A DNA stretch of 64,000 bases, taken from positions 2,182,001 through 2,246,000 of the forward strand of contig NZ_CP048630.1 in assembly GCF_010669125.1 (NCBI RefSeq), in the 5' to 3' direction. Below are positions 43,211 to 53,234 of this stretch, one piece after another (within the stretch, counting starts at the first letter, position 1; the number at the start of each line of letters is the position of its first letter). A program made the translations under genes and the position numbers. The notes beneath the pieces are model-generated. The model was not told the origin of the DNA. It searched no databases and was given only the letters and a program-made list of their open reading frames with translations. Source of the stretch: Ancylobacter pratisalsi. Its GTDB lineage: Bacteria; Pseudomonadota; Alphaproteobacteria; Rhizobiales; Xanthobacteraceae.

Positions 43211-45979
43211 ATGGGGCGGCAGGCACAGACCATGCGGGCATCCCGGGACGAGAGCGTCAGCGCCCGTCCCGGGCGCGCCTCCTCGCTGCGCGGCACCGAC
43301 GCCAAGGCGGGGTCCGGGAAATCGCCGAGCGCCAAGTCGGGCGCGGGCAGTTCGGGCGCGGGCAGGAGCGCGGGCGGCAAGAACGCCGGTGGCAGGAATG
43401 CTGGCGGGAAGAGCGCCGGGCGCTCCGGCACCGAGAGATCGGGGGGCGAGCGTCGCCCTCGCGGCGGCATGATCGCCTTCCTGCCGGAGGAAATCCGCGG
43501 CGCGTTGCGCCGACGCACGGCGGAACTCGTCGGCCTCGCCCTGGTCGGGCTCTGCGCCCTGCTTCTGGTCGCGCTGGCGAGCTGGTCGGCGAACGATCCG
43601 AGCCTGTCGCGCTCCAGCGCCGCCGCTCCGGCCAATTTCCTCGGCATGCCCGGCGCGGTCGTCGCCGATCTGCTCATGCAGCTTCTCGGCGTCGCCTCGT
43701 TGGTCGCGGTGTTGCCGATCGGCGTCTGGGGCTGGCTGATCCTGACCCATCGCCGCCCGCGGCGGGTGCGGGCGCGTATCATTGCCGGTGTGATCGGCAT
43801 CATCTGCGCCGCCGGTTTCGCCGGCTGCCTGCCGCGCTTCGGCGCCTGGCCGCTGCCCAGCGGTCTGGGCGGCGTGATGGGCGAGGCGGTGCTGGCGGTG
43901 CCCGACGCCCTGCGCTCGACCTGGCTCAACGCGTTCGACTACGCCGTGGTCGGCGGGCTGTGCCTGTTCGGCGCGGTGCTCGCGGTGCCGATCGCGCTTG
44001 GCATCGGGCTGAAGCCGCCGGTTGACATCGAGGACGACGACGAGGCGTTCACCGAGGATTTCGATGACGAGGGCGTGGGACGCCTGGCGCTCGCGCTGGG
44101 CATGGCCACTCACGCGCTGCTGTCGCTGAAGGCGCGCCTCATGCCGGGCCGTTCGCGGCGGAGCTATGGCGCGCCCGCCCGTGCCGGCCTCGCGAGCCGT
44201 CTGCGCGGCATGGCCGGCCTTGACGAGGAGGATGAGGCCGCGTCCCGCGCCGAGCGCATGGAGCCGCGCTTCGGCGGACCCATCGTGGATGATGACGAGG
44301 AGCCCGCCGGCTACGCTCTGGAGGACGACCTGCCCTTCGAGGAGGACGACGACGACGCGCCTCCCCCGCCGCCGGCTTCGCGTTCCAAGCGCCGTCCGCC
44401 GCTGCGGGCCATCAAGGGTGGCCGCGCGGTGATCGAGGAAGCGCGGCGGCGCTATCTGGCGCCGGGGTTGGACCTGCTCACCGCCCCTCCCCCGCGTACC
44501 GGCCCCGCGCTGCCGCGCGACGTACTGGACGAGAACGCCCGTGATCTTGAAGGCGTGCTGGAAGATTTCGGCGTGCGCGGCGCCATCGTCAATGCGCGCC
44601 CCGGCCCCGTCGTCACGCTGTACGAACTTGAGCCGGCGCCCGGTATCAAGTCGAGCCGGGTGATCGGCCTCGCCGACGACATCGCCCGTTCGATGAGCGC
44701 GATCTCGGCCCGTGTCGCGGTGATCCCCGGCAAGAACGCCATCGGCATCGAGCTGCCCAACCCGAAGCGCGACAAGGTGCTGCTGCGCGAAATCATGTCC
44801 GCCAAGGACATTGGCGAGGCGGCCTACAAGCTGCCGATCGCGCTTGGCAAGACCATTGGCGGCGAGCCGGTGATCGTGGATCTCGCCCGCATGCCCCACC
44901 TGCTGGTCGCGGGCACCACCGGCTCGGGCAAGTCGGTCGCCATCAACACCATGATCCTCAGCCTGCTCTACCGCCACAAGCCCGAGCAGTGCCGGCTGAT
45001 CATGATCGACCCGAAGATGCTGGAACTCTCGGTCTATGAGGGTATTCCGCACCTGCTCACGCCCGTCGTCACCGACCCGAAGAAGGCGGTGGTTGCCCTG
45101 AAATGGGCGGTGCGGGAGATGGAGCAGCGCTACAAGAAGATGTCGAAGGTGGGCGTGCGCAACATCGACGGCTTCAACGCCCGCGTCGCCGAGGCGCAGG
45201 CCAAGGGCGAAGCCATCGTGCGCACCGTGCAGACCGGCTTTGACAAGGAGACCGGCGAGGCGATCTACGAGCGCGAGGAAATGGACCTCTCCGCGCTGCC
45301 CTACATCGTCATTCTCGTCGACGAGATGGCGGACCTGATGATGGTCGCCGGCAAGGACATCGAAGGCGCGATCCAGCGCCTCGCCCAGATGGCGCGTGCC
45401 GCCGGCATTCACCTCATCATGGCCACCCAGCGCCCCTCCGTCGACGTCATCACCGGCACCATCAAGGCCAATTTCCCGACCCGGATCTCGTTCCAGGTCA
45501 CCTCCAAGATCGACAGCCGCACCATTCTCGGCGAGATGGGCGCCGAGCAGCTGCTCGGCCAGGGAGACATGCTCTACATGGCCGGCGGCGGACGCATCTC
45601 CCGCGTCCACGGACCCTTCGTCTCCGACCAGGAAGTCGAGCGCGTGGTCGAGCACCTCAAGGCGCAGGGGGCGCCGGACTATGTCGAGGAGGTCACCGCC
45701 GATCTCGATACCGAGGGCGAGGACGGGGCGGTGTTCGACAAGGGCGCCATGGCGGGCGGCGCGGGCGAGGAGGGGGGCGATCTCTATTCCCAGGCCGTGG
45801 CCGTGGTGATGCGCGACCGCAAGTGCTCCACCTCCTATATCCAGCGCCGGCTGCAGATCGGCTACAACCGCGCCGCCTCGCTGGTCGAGCGCATGGAGCG
45901 GGAAGGGCTGGTGGGTTCGGCCAATCACGCCGGCAAGCGTGAGATCCTGATCGAAACCAACGAGGCCGACGAGCATTAG
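43211..45979 (+). CDS. ftsK: DNA translocase FtsK
   Basis: A 922-residue septal DNA pump. A ~85-residue basic, Gly/Ala-rich N-terminus with an 'xAGG(K/R)x' repeat (residues ~49-73) precedes four transmembrane helices (~105-265). An acidic linker follows, then the motor: alpha/beta domain with Walker A GTTGSGKS at 568-575 and Walker [14 protein letters not shown], and the C-terminal gamma winged helix ([22 protein letters not shown]) that reads KOPS sites. It clears chromosome termini from the septum and activates XerCD. ATG 43211 follows AGGGGAAAAGG. Confidence 0.97.
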   Translation: MGRQAQTMRASRDESVSARPGRASSLRGTDAKAGSGKSPSAKSGAGSSGAGRSAGGKNAGGRNAGGKSAGRSGTERSGGERRPRGGMIAFLPEEIRGALRRRTAELVGLALVGLCALLLVALASWSANDPSLSRSSAAAPANFLGMPGAVVADLLMQLLGVASLVAVLPIGVWGWLILTHRRPRRVRARIIAGVIGIICAAGFAGCLPRFGAWPLPSGLGGVMGEAVLAVPDALRSTWLNAFDYAVVGGLCLFGAVLAVPIALGIGLKPPVDIEDDDEAFTEDFDDEGVGRLALALGMATHALLSLKARLMPGRSRRSYGAPARAGLASRLRGMAGLDEEDEAASRAERMEPRFGGPIVDDDEEPAGYALEDDLPFEEDDDDAPPPPPASRSKRRPPLRAIKGGRAVIEEARRRYLAPGLDLLTAPPPRTGPALPRDVLDENARDLEGVLEDFGVRGAIVNARPGPVVTLYELEPAPGIKSSRVIGLADDIARSMSAISARVAVIPGKNAIGIELPNPKRDKVLLREIMSAKDIGEAAYKLPIALGKTIGGEPVIVDLARMPHLLVAGTTGSGKSVAINTMILSLLYRHKPEQCRLIMIDPKMLELSVYEGIPHLLTPVVTDPKKAVVALKWAVREMEQRYKKMSKVGVRNIDGFNARVAEAQAKGEAIVRTVQTGFDKETGEAIYEREEMDLSALPYIVILVDEMADLMMVAGKDIEGAIQRLAQMARAAGIHLIMATQRPSVDVITGTIKANFPTRISFQVTSKIDSRTILGEMGAEQLLGQGDMLYMAGGGRISRVHGPFVSDQEVERVVEHLKAQGAPDYVEEVTADLDTEGEDGAVFDKGAMAGGAGEEGGDLYSQAVAVVMRDRKCSTSYIQRRLQIGYNRAASLVERMEREGLVGSANHAGKREILIETNEADEH

Positions 45980-46139
45980 TCGTCATCGGGGCCGCATCGG
46001 CTGCCAGCCATGCGGCTCCTGTTGACGTCGCGTCCGTGCCGGCTTGCCGGTGCGGGCCACAGGATCGCCACAGCGGGACGTTACCCGCACTCAACGACCG
46101 TCGAAGATTTTGCGCCGTGCGCGCCAGCGAGAGTGCCTC

Positions 46140-46880
46140 ATGCGCCATTTGCTCACCGCCTGCGCCGTCCTGCTCTGTACGCTGGGGGCGGCGAACGTTC
46201 CCGCGGGCGCGCAGGTGCCGCCGCCGCCCTTCGCCCCGCCGAAGAAGCCCTCCGCCGCCGTGATGGCACAGAGCGCGCCGGCCCGGTCGCAGGCGCCGGC
46301 CACGCTGGCGCCGGGCCAGGATCCCAACATCCAGATGGCGACCGTCGCCGGCCAGGGCGCGGCGGCCAGCACGATCGATCGCATCAATCAGTACTTCAAC
46401 AGCTTCAAGGCGATGAGCGGCAATTTCGTGCAGGTCGATCCCGACGGCACGCGCCGGCAGGGCCAGTTCTACCTGCTGAAGCCCGGCCGCGTGCTGTTCG
46501 AATACGACCCGCCGAGCCCGATCGTGCTGGTGGCCGACGGGCGTTCGGTCGCGGTGCGCGACAAGCGGCTGAAGACGCAGGACATCACCCCGCTTTCGGC
46601 GACCCCGCTGCGCTTCCTGCTGTCGGAGAATTTCAACCTCGCGCGCAATTCCAACGTCACCGGCGTGTACCAGGACGATGTCTTCGCCACTGTGGTGATC
46701 GAAGAGAAGCAGCCGATGGTCGGCACGTTCCGGTTGATGATCATGTTCGACGCCAAGACCATGCAGCTCAAGCAGTGGACGGTCACCGACCCGCAGGGCT
46801 ACGACACCACGGTCGCGGTCTCGAACCTCAACACCACCGACCGCCCGGATCCGATGCTGTTCGTCATCAACCGCGATTGA
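46140..46880 (+). CDS. lolA: Outer-membrane lipoprotein carrier protein LolA
   Basis: A 246-residue periplasmic chaperone. The signal peptide (MRHLLTACAVLLCTLGAANVPAGAQ) is followed by a ~50-residue Pro/Ala-rich spacer and the LolA fold from residue ~85: INQYFNSFKAMSGNFVQVDPDG, KPGRVLFEYDPPSPIVLVADG, and the C-terminal MIMFDAKTMQLKQWTVTDPQG. It ferries lipoproteins from LolCDE to the outer membrane. Start 46140 gives the signal peptide; the frame extends upstream without one. The order ftsK-lolA-xth is standard in alphaproteobacteria. Confidence 0.93.
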   Translation: MRHLLTACAVLLCTLGAANVPAGAQVPPPPFAPPKKPSAAVMAQSAPARSQAPATLAPGQDPNIQMATVAGQGAAASTIDRINQYFNSFKAMSGNFVQVDPDGTRRQGQFYLLKPGRVLFEYDPPSPIVLVADGRSVAVRDKRLKTQDITPLSATPLRFLLSENFNLARNSNVTGVYQDDVFATVVIEEKQPMVGTFRLMIMFDAKTMQLKQWTVTDPQGYDTTVAVSNLNTTDRPDPMLFVINRD

Positions 46881-47012
46881 CGGGCGGGCCGGGATCAGGC
46901 GTCGTCGGCGGGCCGCGCGCTCTTCATCCCGGCGCGCGGGATTGATATGGAGAGGGCCTGATCCCTCCATCGCGGTCGCATTTGAGCCGCGTCCGCAAAG
47001 GTCTTCCCGCCC

Positions 47013-47831
47013 GTGCCGCTTTCGATCGCCACCTGGAACATCAATTCGGTGCGTCTGCGCATCGAGCTCGTCGGCAAGCTCGCCAGCGAGCATCAGCCGG
47101 ACGTCATCTGCCTGCAGGAGACCAAGACGCCGGACGACCGCTTTCCGCTGAAGGACGCGGCGAGGTTCGGCTATCCCCATGCTGCGATCCATGGCCAGAA
47201 GGGCTATCACGGCGTCGCCATCCTTTCGAAGCGGCCCTTCGAGAGCGTGAGCCGGCAGGATTTCTGCGACATGGGCGATGCGCGGCACATTTCCGTGGTT
47301 CTCGGCCGCGAAGCGGGCCTCGAGGCGCCGCTCGCCATCCACAATTTCTACATCCCGGCCGGTGGCGACATTCCCGACCCGGCGGTGAACGAGAAATTCC
47401 GCCACAAGCTGGCCTTCCTCGACGAAGCCACGACATGGGAAGAACTGCATCCCACCGCGCCCGGCGCGCGCTCCATTCTGGTGGGCGATCTCAACATCGC
47501 GCCGCTGGAGAGCGATGTGTGGAGCCACAAGCAGCTGCTTGACGTGGTCAGCCACACCCCGATCGAGGTGGAAAAGCTGGCCGCGCTTCAGGCGGCGGGT
47601 GGCTGGGTGGATGTGATGCGCAATTTCATTCCCCCGCAGGAGAAGCTGTTCACCTGGTGGAGCTACCGCGCCGCCGACTGGGCCGCCTCCAATCGCGGTC
47701 GCCGTCTGGACCATGTCTGGGCCAGTCCCGCGCTCGCTCCGGCGGCGACGGACGTCACCGTGCTGCGCGAGGCGCGTGGCTGGGAGCGGCCTTCCGACCA
47801 TGTGCCGGTGATCGTGCGTCTGGATGTATGA
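47013..47831 (+). CDS. xth: Exodeoxyribonuclease III
   Basis: A 272-residue AP endonuclease/3'-exonuclease of the ExoIII family for base-excision repair. Catalytic motifs are ATWNINSVRLRIE, CLQETKTPDDRFP with the metal-binding Glu, GDLNIAPLESDVW, WTWWSYRAADWAA-like substrate segment FTWWSYRAADWAASNRGRR, and the closing LDHVWASP..SDHVPVIV with its catalytic Asp-His. The start is a GTG at 47013 with only a weak AAAGG upstream. It follows lolA by 132 bp. Confidence 0.95.
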   Translation: MPLSIATWNINSVRLRIELVGKLASEHQPDVICLQETKTPDDRFPLKDAARFGYPHAAIHGQKGYHGVAILSKRPFESVSRQDFCDMGDARHISVVLGREAGLEAPLAIHNFYIPAGGDIPDPAVNEKFRHKLAFLDEATTWEELHPTAPGARSILVGDLNIAPLESDVWSHKQLLDVVSHTPIEVEKLAALQAAGGWVDVMRNFIPPQEKLFTWWSYRAADWAASNRGRRLDHVWASPALAPAATDVTVLREARGWERPSDHVPVIVRLDV

Positions 47832-47945
47832 GGCGGGATGCGCGGGCCGGGCCATCCGCCGGGCTCGCCTTTGGCCGTGCCTCGTTATAGGTTGCCCGAG
47901 ATGCTTTCATACCGTCCGTTTCGACGCCAGCACGAGGACGTTTCC

Positions 47946-48158
47946 TTGACCCGCCGCTCCTTGCCTCGCCCCTTCCGTTACCTTGCCGCCGCGCTCGTTC
48001 TCGGCGGCGCGCTGGCGCTTGGCGGCTGCGGCGTCAAAGGCCCGCTGGAGCCGCCGCCGAACTCGCCCATGGCCCAGCCGGGCCCGGACGGCAAAGTGCC
48101 GAAGGACACCGGCCCGGTGAAGCCGGACCGCCCCTTCATCCTTGACGGCCTGCTCTAG
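47946..48158 (+). CDS. lptM: Small LptM-like lipoprotein
   Basis: A 70-residue lipoprotein. It has a basic start (LTRRSLPRPFRYL), a hydrophobic signal and lipobox LALGGC, then the family motif CGVKGPLEPPPNSP seen in LptM/YifL proteins, which help assemble the LptD LPS translocon. The start is TTG 47946 with GAGGA 7-8 nt upstream; an ATG at 47901 would add 15 residues before the signal and lacks a ribosome site. It lies 17 bp before lysA, the usual rhizobial neighbour. Confidence 0.85.
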   Translation: MTRRSLPRPFRYLAAALVLGGALALGGCGVKGPLEPPPNSPMAQPGPDGKVPKDTGPVKPDRPFILDGLL

Positions 48159-48175
48159 AACCGCGCGAACACCTC

Positions 48176-49444
48176 ATGCATCATTTTGCTTACCGCGACG
48201 GCATCCTCCACGCCGAGGATGTGAGCCTTGCCGATATCGCCCAGGCGGTCGGCACGCCGGCCTATGTCTATTCCACCGCCACGCTGGAGCGGCACCACCG
48301 CGTGTTCACCGAAGCCTTCGAGGGCATGCGCACCACGCTGTGCTACGCGGTGAAGGCCAATTCCAACCAGGCGGTGATCCGCACCTTCGCCAAGCTTGGC
48401 GCGGGCGCCGACATCGTCTCGGGGGGCGAGCTCAAGCGTGCGCTCGCGGCGGGCGTCGCCCCGCACAAGATCGTGTTCTCCGGGGTTGGCAAGACCCGCG
48501 AGGAGATCGCGGCCGCGATCGACGCCGGCATCCTGTGCTTCAACGTCGAGAGCGAGCCGGAACTGCTGACGCTGTCCGAGGTCGCCGTCAGCCACGGCGT
48601 TGCCGCGCCGATCTCGATCCGCGTCAATCCGGACGTCGATGCCAAGACCCACCACAAGATCTCCACCGGCAAGTCGGACAACAAGTTCGGCATCCCGGTG
48701 TCGCGGGCGCGGGAGGTCTATGCCCACGCCGCCGGCTTGCCGGGCCTGCGCATCACCGGCGTCGACATGCATATCGGCAGCCAGATCACCGATCTCGGCC
48801 CGTTCGACAACGCCACCGCCCTGCTGGTCGAGCTCGCCCGCGATCTGATGGCCGATGGCCACAAGCTGACCCATCTCGATCTCGGCGGCGGTCTCGGCGT
48901 GCCCTATGTGGCCGGCGAGCCGGAACCGCCGCTGCCGGGGGCCTATGCGGCGCTGGTGAAGCGCCATACCCACAATCTCGGGCTCGGCCTGGTGTTCGAG
49001 ATCGGCCGCATGCTGGTGGCCAATGCCGGCGTGCTGCTGGCCCGCGTCGTCTATGTGAAGGAAGGCGAGGGCAAGCACTTCATCATCGTCGATGCGGGAA
49101 TGAACGATCTCATCCGCCCGACGCTGTACGACGCCCATCACGAAATTTTGCCCGTGCGCGCGCCTGTCGGCGGGCAGGGGCAGATCGTCGCGGATGTGGT
49201 CGGCCCGGTGTGCGAATCAGGCGATTTCCTGGCGCTGGGGCGGCGGCTGCCGAACCTGCGCGCCGGCGACGTCATCGCCGTGATGACCGCCGGGGCCTAT
49301 GGCGCGGTGCAGGCCTCGACCTACAATACCCGCCCGCTGGTGCCCGAAGTGCTGGTGAAGGGCGGGGAATTCGCGCTGGTGCGCCCGCGCGTCGACGCGG
49401 ATGCGCTGATCGCGCTCGACCGCGTGCCCGGCTGGCTCGACTGA
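48176..49444 (+). CDS. lysA: Diaminopimelate decarboxylase
   Basis: A 422-residue fold-type III PLP enzyme that decarboxylates meso-diaminopimelate to lysine. The PLP Lys is in TTLCYAVKANSNQAV near residue 60, and the phosphate-binding loop segment is HLDLGGGLGVPY. The substrate-binding GPVCESGDFLA with the acid-base Cys from the second subunit, and VMTAGAYGAVQASTYN, complete the family pattern. The N-terminus MHHFAYRDGILHAEDV matches the rhizobial enzyme. It is cotranscribed with the LptM-like gene. Confidence 0.97.
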   Translation: MHHFAYRDGILHAEDVSLADIAQAVGTPAYVYSTATLERHHRVFTEAFEGMRTTLCYAVKANSNQAVIRTFAKLGAGADIVSGGELKRALAAGVAPHKIVFSGVGKTREEIAAAIDAGILCFNVESEPELLTLSEVAVSHGVAAPISIRVNPDVDAKTHHKISTGKSDNKFGIPVSRAREVYAHAAGLPGLRITGVDMHIGSQITDLGPFDNATALLVELARDLMADGHKLTHLDLGGGLGVPYVAGEPEPPLPGAYAALVKRHTHNLGLGLVFEIGRMLVANAGVLLARVVYVKEGEGKHFIIVDAGMNDLIRPTLYDAHHEILPVRAPVGGQGQIVADVVGPVCESGDFLALGRRLPNLRAGDVIAVMTAGAYGAVQASTYNTRPLVPEVLVKGGEFALVRPRVDADALIALDRVPGWLD

Positions 49445-49505
49445 GCCGGCCGCGGCCACATTCGTCGCACTGTCCCGATCACGATCTGATTATCGAATAG
49501 GCGCG

Positions 49506-49522
49506 CCTGCCAAAGTGGCAGG
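49506..49522. promoter_or_regulatory. Hairpin/palindrome between lysA and TIGR02302 gene
   Basis: CCTGCCA-AAG-TGGCAGG is a perfect 7-bp dyad with a 3-bp centre, 62 bp after lysA and 75 bp before the next start. It could end lysA transcription or bind a regulator; no T-tract follows. Confidence 0.4.
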
Positions 49523-49596
49523 ACTGGCGCCTCCGGCGCGGCGTGCTAAGGTGACGTTGGGGCTGGTGTGCGGTTCTAGCGTCGGAGGACGAGCGC

Positions 49597-52359
49597 GTGA
49601 CGGCGGCACCGGAAGGACAGTCGGAAACCGGCGGCGACCTGCGAACGGGTGACCTGCGCGCCGAAGAACGCGCGCGCAGCGAGATCCATCGCGCCGAGAA
49701 GCGCATGGACGCCGCGCGCCAACGCGCCTTCGCCACGCTTCTGTGGGAGCGCAGCTGGCCGGCCATTGCCGCCGTGGCGGCGGCGGTGGGCGTGTTCCTT
49801 ATCGCCTCCTGGCTCGGCCTGTGGGTGGCGCTGACCCCGATCGGGCGCATGGTCGCCCTGGTCCCCTTCGCGCTTCTGCTTCTTGCGGCGCTGATTCCCG
49901 CCTTGCGCATCCGCCTGCCCTCGGCGGAGGACACGCTCGCCCGCCTCGACCGCACCAGCGCCCTGCCGCACCGGCCGGTGACGGCGCTGGCCGACCATCT
50001 TGCCACCCGGCCGGACGATCCGGTGGGCGCCGCCCTGTGGCGGGCGCATCTGGCGAGGGTGTCGGGCCAGCTCGGCAGTCTCAGGGCGGGGCTACCCTCG
50101 CCGCGCCTCGCCGCCATCGACGGGCGGGCGTTCCGCGCGCTGGTGATGCTGGGCGTGATCGCCACCTTCTTCATGGCGCCGGGCGAGCATCTGCGTCGCA
50201 TCTCTGCGGCGTTCGACTGGCACACCCCGGTGCCGCCGGTGCCCTATCGCATTGACGCCTGGGTCACGCCGCCCGGCTACACCGCGCGCCCGCCGGTGAT
50301 GCTGCCGGGGCTGCGCTCGCAGGATGTCGCGCTGGACGCCAACAAGGACACCACGAAACGTGCCGCCGATCCGGCCGATGCCGCCTCGGGCGCATATGAG
50401 GCGGCCGCCCTCACCGTTCCTGCCGGCAGCGAGCTTGTGGTGCGTGTGACCGGCCTCGCCGATGCGGGGCTCGACGTCGAGGGCGGGGTCGCGGCCGTCG
50501 AGGAGGCGGAGACCGATGCCGCGCCGGCGACCGCCGCCGCATCGACGACGTCCCCCGCCGCCCCGCGCGCGGCCGACGAGCACCATTACCTCATCAATTC
50601 TGATGGCTCCGCGCGCATCGCCGGTCCGGACGGGCGCGTGGTCGCCTGGCATTTCCGCGCGGTGCAGGATCAGCCGCCGAGCATCGAACTGACCAAGGAG
50701 CCGCAGGCGTCCGGCCGCACCGGCCTCATCCTGAACTACAAGGCCGAGGATGATTATGGCGTCGTTTCCGCGGAGGCGACCTTCGCCGCGGTGCCGCCGC
50801 CGCCGCCGCTGCACGCGCTCAAGAATGCACCGCCCCGGCCCGCGCCGCGGGTGCTGGTCGAGGCCCCGAATTTTCCGCTGCCGCTTTCCGGAAGGCGCGG
50901 CAAGGTCGCCAGCGGGCAGACCACCCGTGACCTGACCGAGAGTCCATGGGCCGGCACCCGCGTGACCATGACGCTCACCGCGCGCGACGAGGCCGGCAAT
51001 ACCGGCATGTCGCGTCCACGCAGCTTCGTGCTGCCGGCGCGGCTGTTCACCAACCCGCTGGCGCGGGCGCTGATCGATGAGCGTCAGCATCTCGCTCTGG
51101 ACGCCAATCAGCGTCAGCGGGTGCAGGAAGGCCTCGACGCGCTGGCCATCGCACCCGAGCGCTTCACCCCCGACCCCGCGCATTACATAGGCTTGCGCAG
51201 CGCCTATTGGCGGCTGGTCAACGCCCGGAACGATGACGATCTGCGCGGCGTGGTCGACTATCTGTGGGAGGTCGCGGTCCGAATCGAGGACGGCGACCTG
51301 TCGGACGTCGAAAAGCGCCTGCGCGACGCTCAGCAGCAATTGCAGAGCGCGCTGGAGAACGGGGCCAGCGACGAGGAGATCCAGCGCCTGACGCAGGAAC
51401 TGCGCGAGGCGATGGAGCAGTACATGCAGGCCCTCGCCGAAGAGGCCATGCGCAACCGCGACCAGGCCGACGGCAGCCAGCCGATGGACCCCAACACCCG
51501 CATGGTGCGTCCGCAGGACCTGCAGAAGATGCTCGACCGCATCGAGAACATGGCCCGCAATGGCGCCCGGGACGCCGCCCGGCAGATGCTGAGCGAGTTG
51601 CAGGACATGCTCAACGGTCTTCAGGCCGGCCGTCAGCAGCAGCGTCGCGGCCAGAGCCAGATGTCGCAGGCCATGGACCAGCTCGGCGACATGATCCGGC
51701 GCCAGCAGCAGCTGCGCGACCGCACCTTCAAGCAGGGCCGCGAGCCGGGCGAGGAGGGTCAGCAGGGCCAGGGCCAGCAGGACGGTCGGAACCAGCAGTT
51801 CAGCGATCTGCAGCAGAGCCAGGAGCAGCTGCGCGAGCAGCTTCGCCAGCTGCGCCAGAAGATGCAGCAGGCCCAGCGCGGCCGCCGGCCCGGCGAGCAG
51901 GGGAAGGGTGAACAGGGCCAGGGCGGCGAGGGCCGGCAGGGTCAGAACGGGCAGGGCGACACGCCTGGCGAGTCCGGTCTCGGCCAGGCCGAGCAGGCGA
52001 TGCGCGAGGCCGAGGAAGCACTGGGCAGCGGCGACGGCACCGGCGCGGTGGACGCCCAGAGCGAGGCGCTTCAGGCGCTGCGCCGTGGCGCCCAGCAGAT
52101 GGCCGAGGCGATGCAGCAGGAAGGTGAGCAGGGCGGGCAGCCCGGCAGTCCCTCGGGGCAGACCGCCGAGCGCAACGACCCGCTGGGCCGGCCTCTACGC
52201 TCGCGCGACTACGGTGATGACGTCACCGTGAAGGTGCCCGACGAGATGGACATGCAGCGCGCCCGCCAGGTGCTGGAGGAACTGCGCCGCCGCTTCAGCG
52301 ACCCCCAGCGCCCGCGCATCGAGCTCGATTATCTCGAACGTCTGCTGCGCGAGTTCTGA
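49597..52359 (+). CDS. TIGR02302-family large membrane protein (DUF4175)
   Basis: A 920-residue protein of an alphaproteobacterial family of unknown function. Two transmembrane helices lie near residues 52-105 and one near 180-190, followed by a periplasmic beta-rich region (~200-480) with Ala/Pro insertions, then a long Gln/Arg/Gly-rich helical part (~560-860: QQQLQSALENGASDEEIQRL, repeats of QGQGGEG type). It ends with a conserved YLERLLREF. The GTG start at 49597 has GGAGGA upstream. It follows lysA as in rhizobia. An envelope role is often assumed but unproven. Confidence 0.9.
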   Translation: MTAAPEGQSETGGDLRTGDLRAEERARSEIHRAEKRMDAARQRAFATLLWERSWPAIAAVAAAVGVFLIASWLGLWVALTPIGRMVALVPFALLLLAALIPALRIRLPSAEDTLARLDRTSALPHRPVTALADHLATRPDDPVGAALWRAHLARVSGQLGSLRAGLPSPRLAAIDGRAFRALVMLGVIATFFMAPGEHLRRISAAFDWHTPVPPVPYRIDAWVTPPGYTARPPVMLPGLRSQDVALDANKDTTKRAADPADAASGAYEAAALTVPAGSELVVRVTGLADAGLDVEGGVAAVEEAETDAAPATAAASTTSPAAPRAADEHHYLINSDGSARIAGPDGRVVAWHFRAVQDQPPSIELTKEPQASGRTGLILNYKAEDDYGVVSAEATFAAVPPPPPLHALKNAPPRPAPRVLVEAPNFPLPLSGRRGKVASGQTTRDLTESPWAGTRVTMTLTARDEAGNTGMSRPRSFVLPARLFTNPLARALIDERQHLALDANQRQRVQEGLDALAIAPERFTPDPAHYIGLRSAYWRLVNARNDDDLRGVVDYLWEVAVRIEDGDLSDVEKRLRDAQQQLQSALENGASDEEIQRLTQELREAMEQYMQALAEEAMRNRDQADGSQPMDPNTRMVRPQDLQKMLDRIENMARNGARDAARQMLSELQDMLNGLQAGRQQQRRGQSQMSQAMDQLGDMIRRQQQLRDRTFKQGREPGEEGQQGQGQQDGRNQQFSDLQQSQEQLREQLRQLRQKMQQAQRGRRPGEQGKGEQGQGGEGRQGQNGQGDTPGESGLGQAEQAMREAEEALGSGDGTGAVDAQSEALQALRRGAQQMAEAMQQEGEQGGQPGSPSGQTAERNDPLGRPLRSRDYGDDVTVKVPDEMDMQRARQVLEELRRRFSDPQRPRIELDYLERLLREF

Positions 52360-52379
52360 CCGCCGGCCGCTCCCGCCGT

Positions 52380-52400
52380 GGCCCGGCCTCGGGGCGGGCC
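52380..52400. terminator. Possible bidirectional terminator between TIGR02302 gene and hpt
   Basis: GGCCCG (52380-52385) and CGGGCC (52395-52400) form an imperfect GC-rich hairpin between convergent genes. Without T-tracts the call is weak. Confidence 0.3.
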
Positions 52401-52428
52401 CTGAGGCGGCCCGCGCGTGGGGACGTCG

Positions 52429-53016
52429 TCAGGTTTCCTGTTCGGGGATGTAGCCGATGAAGGGAAGCTGGCGGAAGGCATGGGACACGTCCATGCCGTA
52501 GCCGACGACGAAATAGTCCGGGCACGTGAAGCCCACGAAGTCCGGATCCACCTGCACCGCCCGCTTGTGCGGCTTCTCCAGCAGCACGCACACCAGCACC
52601 CGGCGGGCGCCGCGCGCGGCGAGCAGGTCCTTGGCGAAAGCCAGCGTGCGGCCGGATTCGAGGATGTCGTCGATCAGCAGCACGTCGCGGCCGCGCACGT
52701 CGCTGTCGATGTCGCGCAGCACCGTGACCTTTCCGGAGGAGACGCGCGAATCGCGGTAGCTCGACAGGCTGATGAATTCCACTTCCGGCGCCAGCCCGGC
52801 TTCGTGCATGGCGCGAATCAGGTCGGCGGCGAAGACGAAGCTGCCTTTCAGCACCGCAATCGCCACCAGCTTCTCGGGTCGGGCGGCGACGATCTCGGCG
52901 GCGAGCTCGCGGTTGCGCGTGGCGATGGTCTCGGCGTCGAACAGCACCTGGATATGGGACGTCGCCGTCGCCGCAATCGGTGCGTCCGTGGCGGGGGCGT
53001 CGGTCTTCTGGCTCAT
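52429..53016 (-). CDS. hpt: Hypoxanthine phosphoribosyltransferase
   Basis: A 195-residue type I phosphoribosyltransferase for purine salvage, converting hypoxanthine or guanine with PRPP to IMP or GMP. The PRPP loop is VLLIDDILESGRTLAFA near residues 110-126, with AVLKGSFVFAADLIR upstream and the hood and purine-binding segment KRAVQVDPDFVGFTCPDYFVV. The start at 53016 gives MSQKTDAPATD; the frame's upstream part is noncoding. It is convergent with the TIGR02302 gene and divergent from ftsE, where it often sits in Rhizobiales. Confidence 0.95.
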   Translation of the reverse strand: MSQKTDAPATDAPIAATATSHIQVLFDAETIATRNRELAAEIVAARPEKLVAIAVLKGSFVFAADLIRAMHEAGLAPEVEFISLSSYRDSRVSSGKVTVLRDIDSDVRGRDVLLIDDILESGRTLAFAKDLLAARGARRVLVCVLLEKPHKRAVQVDPDFVGFTCPDYFVVGYGMDVSHAFRQLPFIGYIPEQET

Positions 53017-53209
53017 ATTTCGTCCCGTTGCGTGTGATGGCCCTGTTTCCGGCCGCGCTTTTCCCCCGCACAATGGACCGGGCGGCGGTGCCGCGTCCAG
53101 TTGCCGGTGTTTTTGCCGCGCCGCTTTTGCCTTTCCGCGCCCACGCTATGTTAGAAGCCGCGGGGAAAGTGAATCGCTGCGCTGCCGCCCCGCGCCGGCC
53201 GCGCCCCGC

Positions 53210-53230
53210 CTTGGGGAACCCTTGGGGAAC
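53210..53230 (+). repeat. Tandem CTTGGGGAAC repeat in the ftsE ribosome-binding region
   Basis: CTTGGGGAACC (53210-53220) is followed at once by CTTGGGGAAC (53221-53230), and the TTG start codon of ftsE lies 5 nt later. The second copy supplies the GGGGA ribosome site. The first copy's TTG at 53211 is in frame with ftsE and could serve as an alternative start. Confidence 0.7.
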
Positions 53231-53234
53231 AACC

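Noticed and set aside
41978..45976. Open frame of 1332 codons on the minus strand opposite the aminotransferase and ftsK
   Set aside because: It is antisense to two clear genes, has the His/Arg/Gly-rich composition of a GC-driven shadow frame, and matches no known domain.
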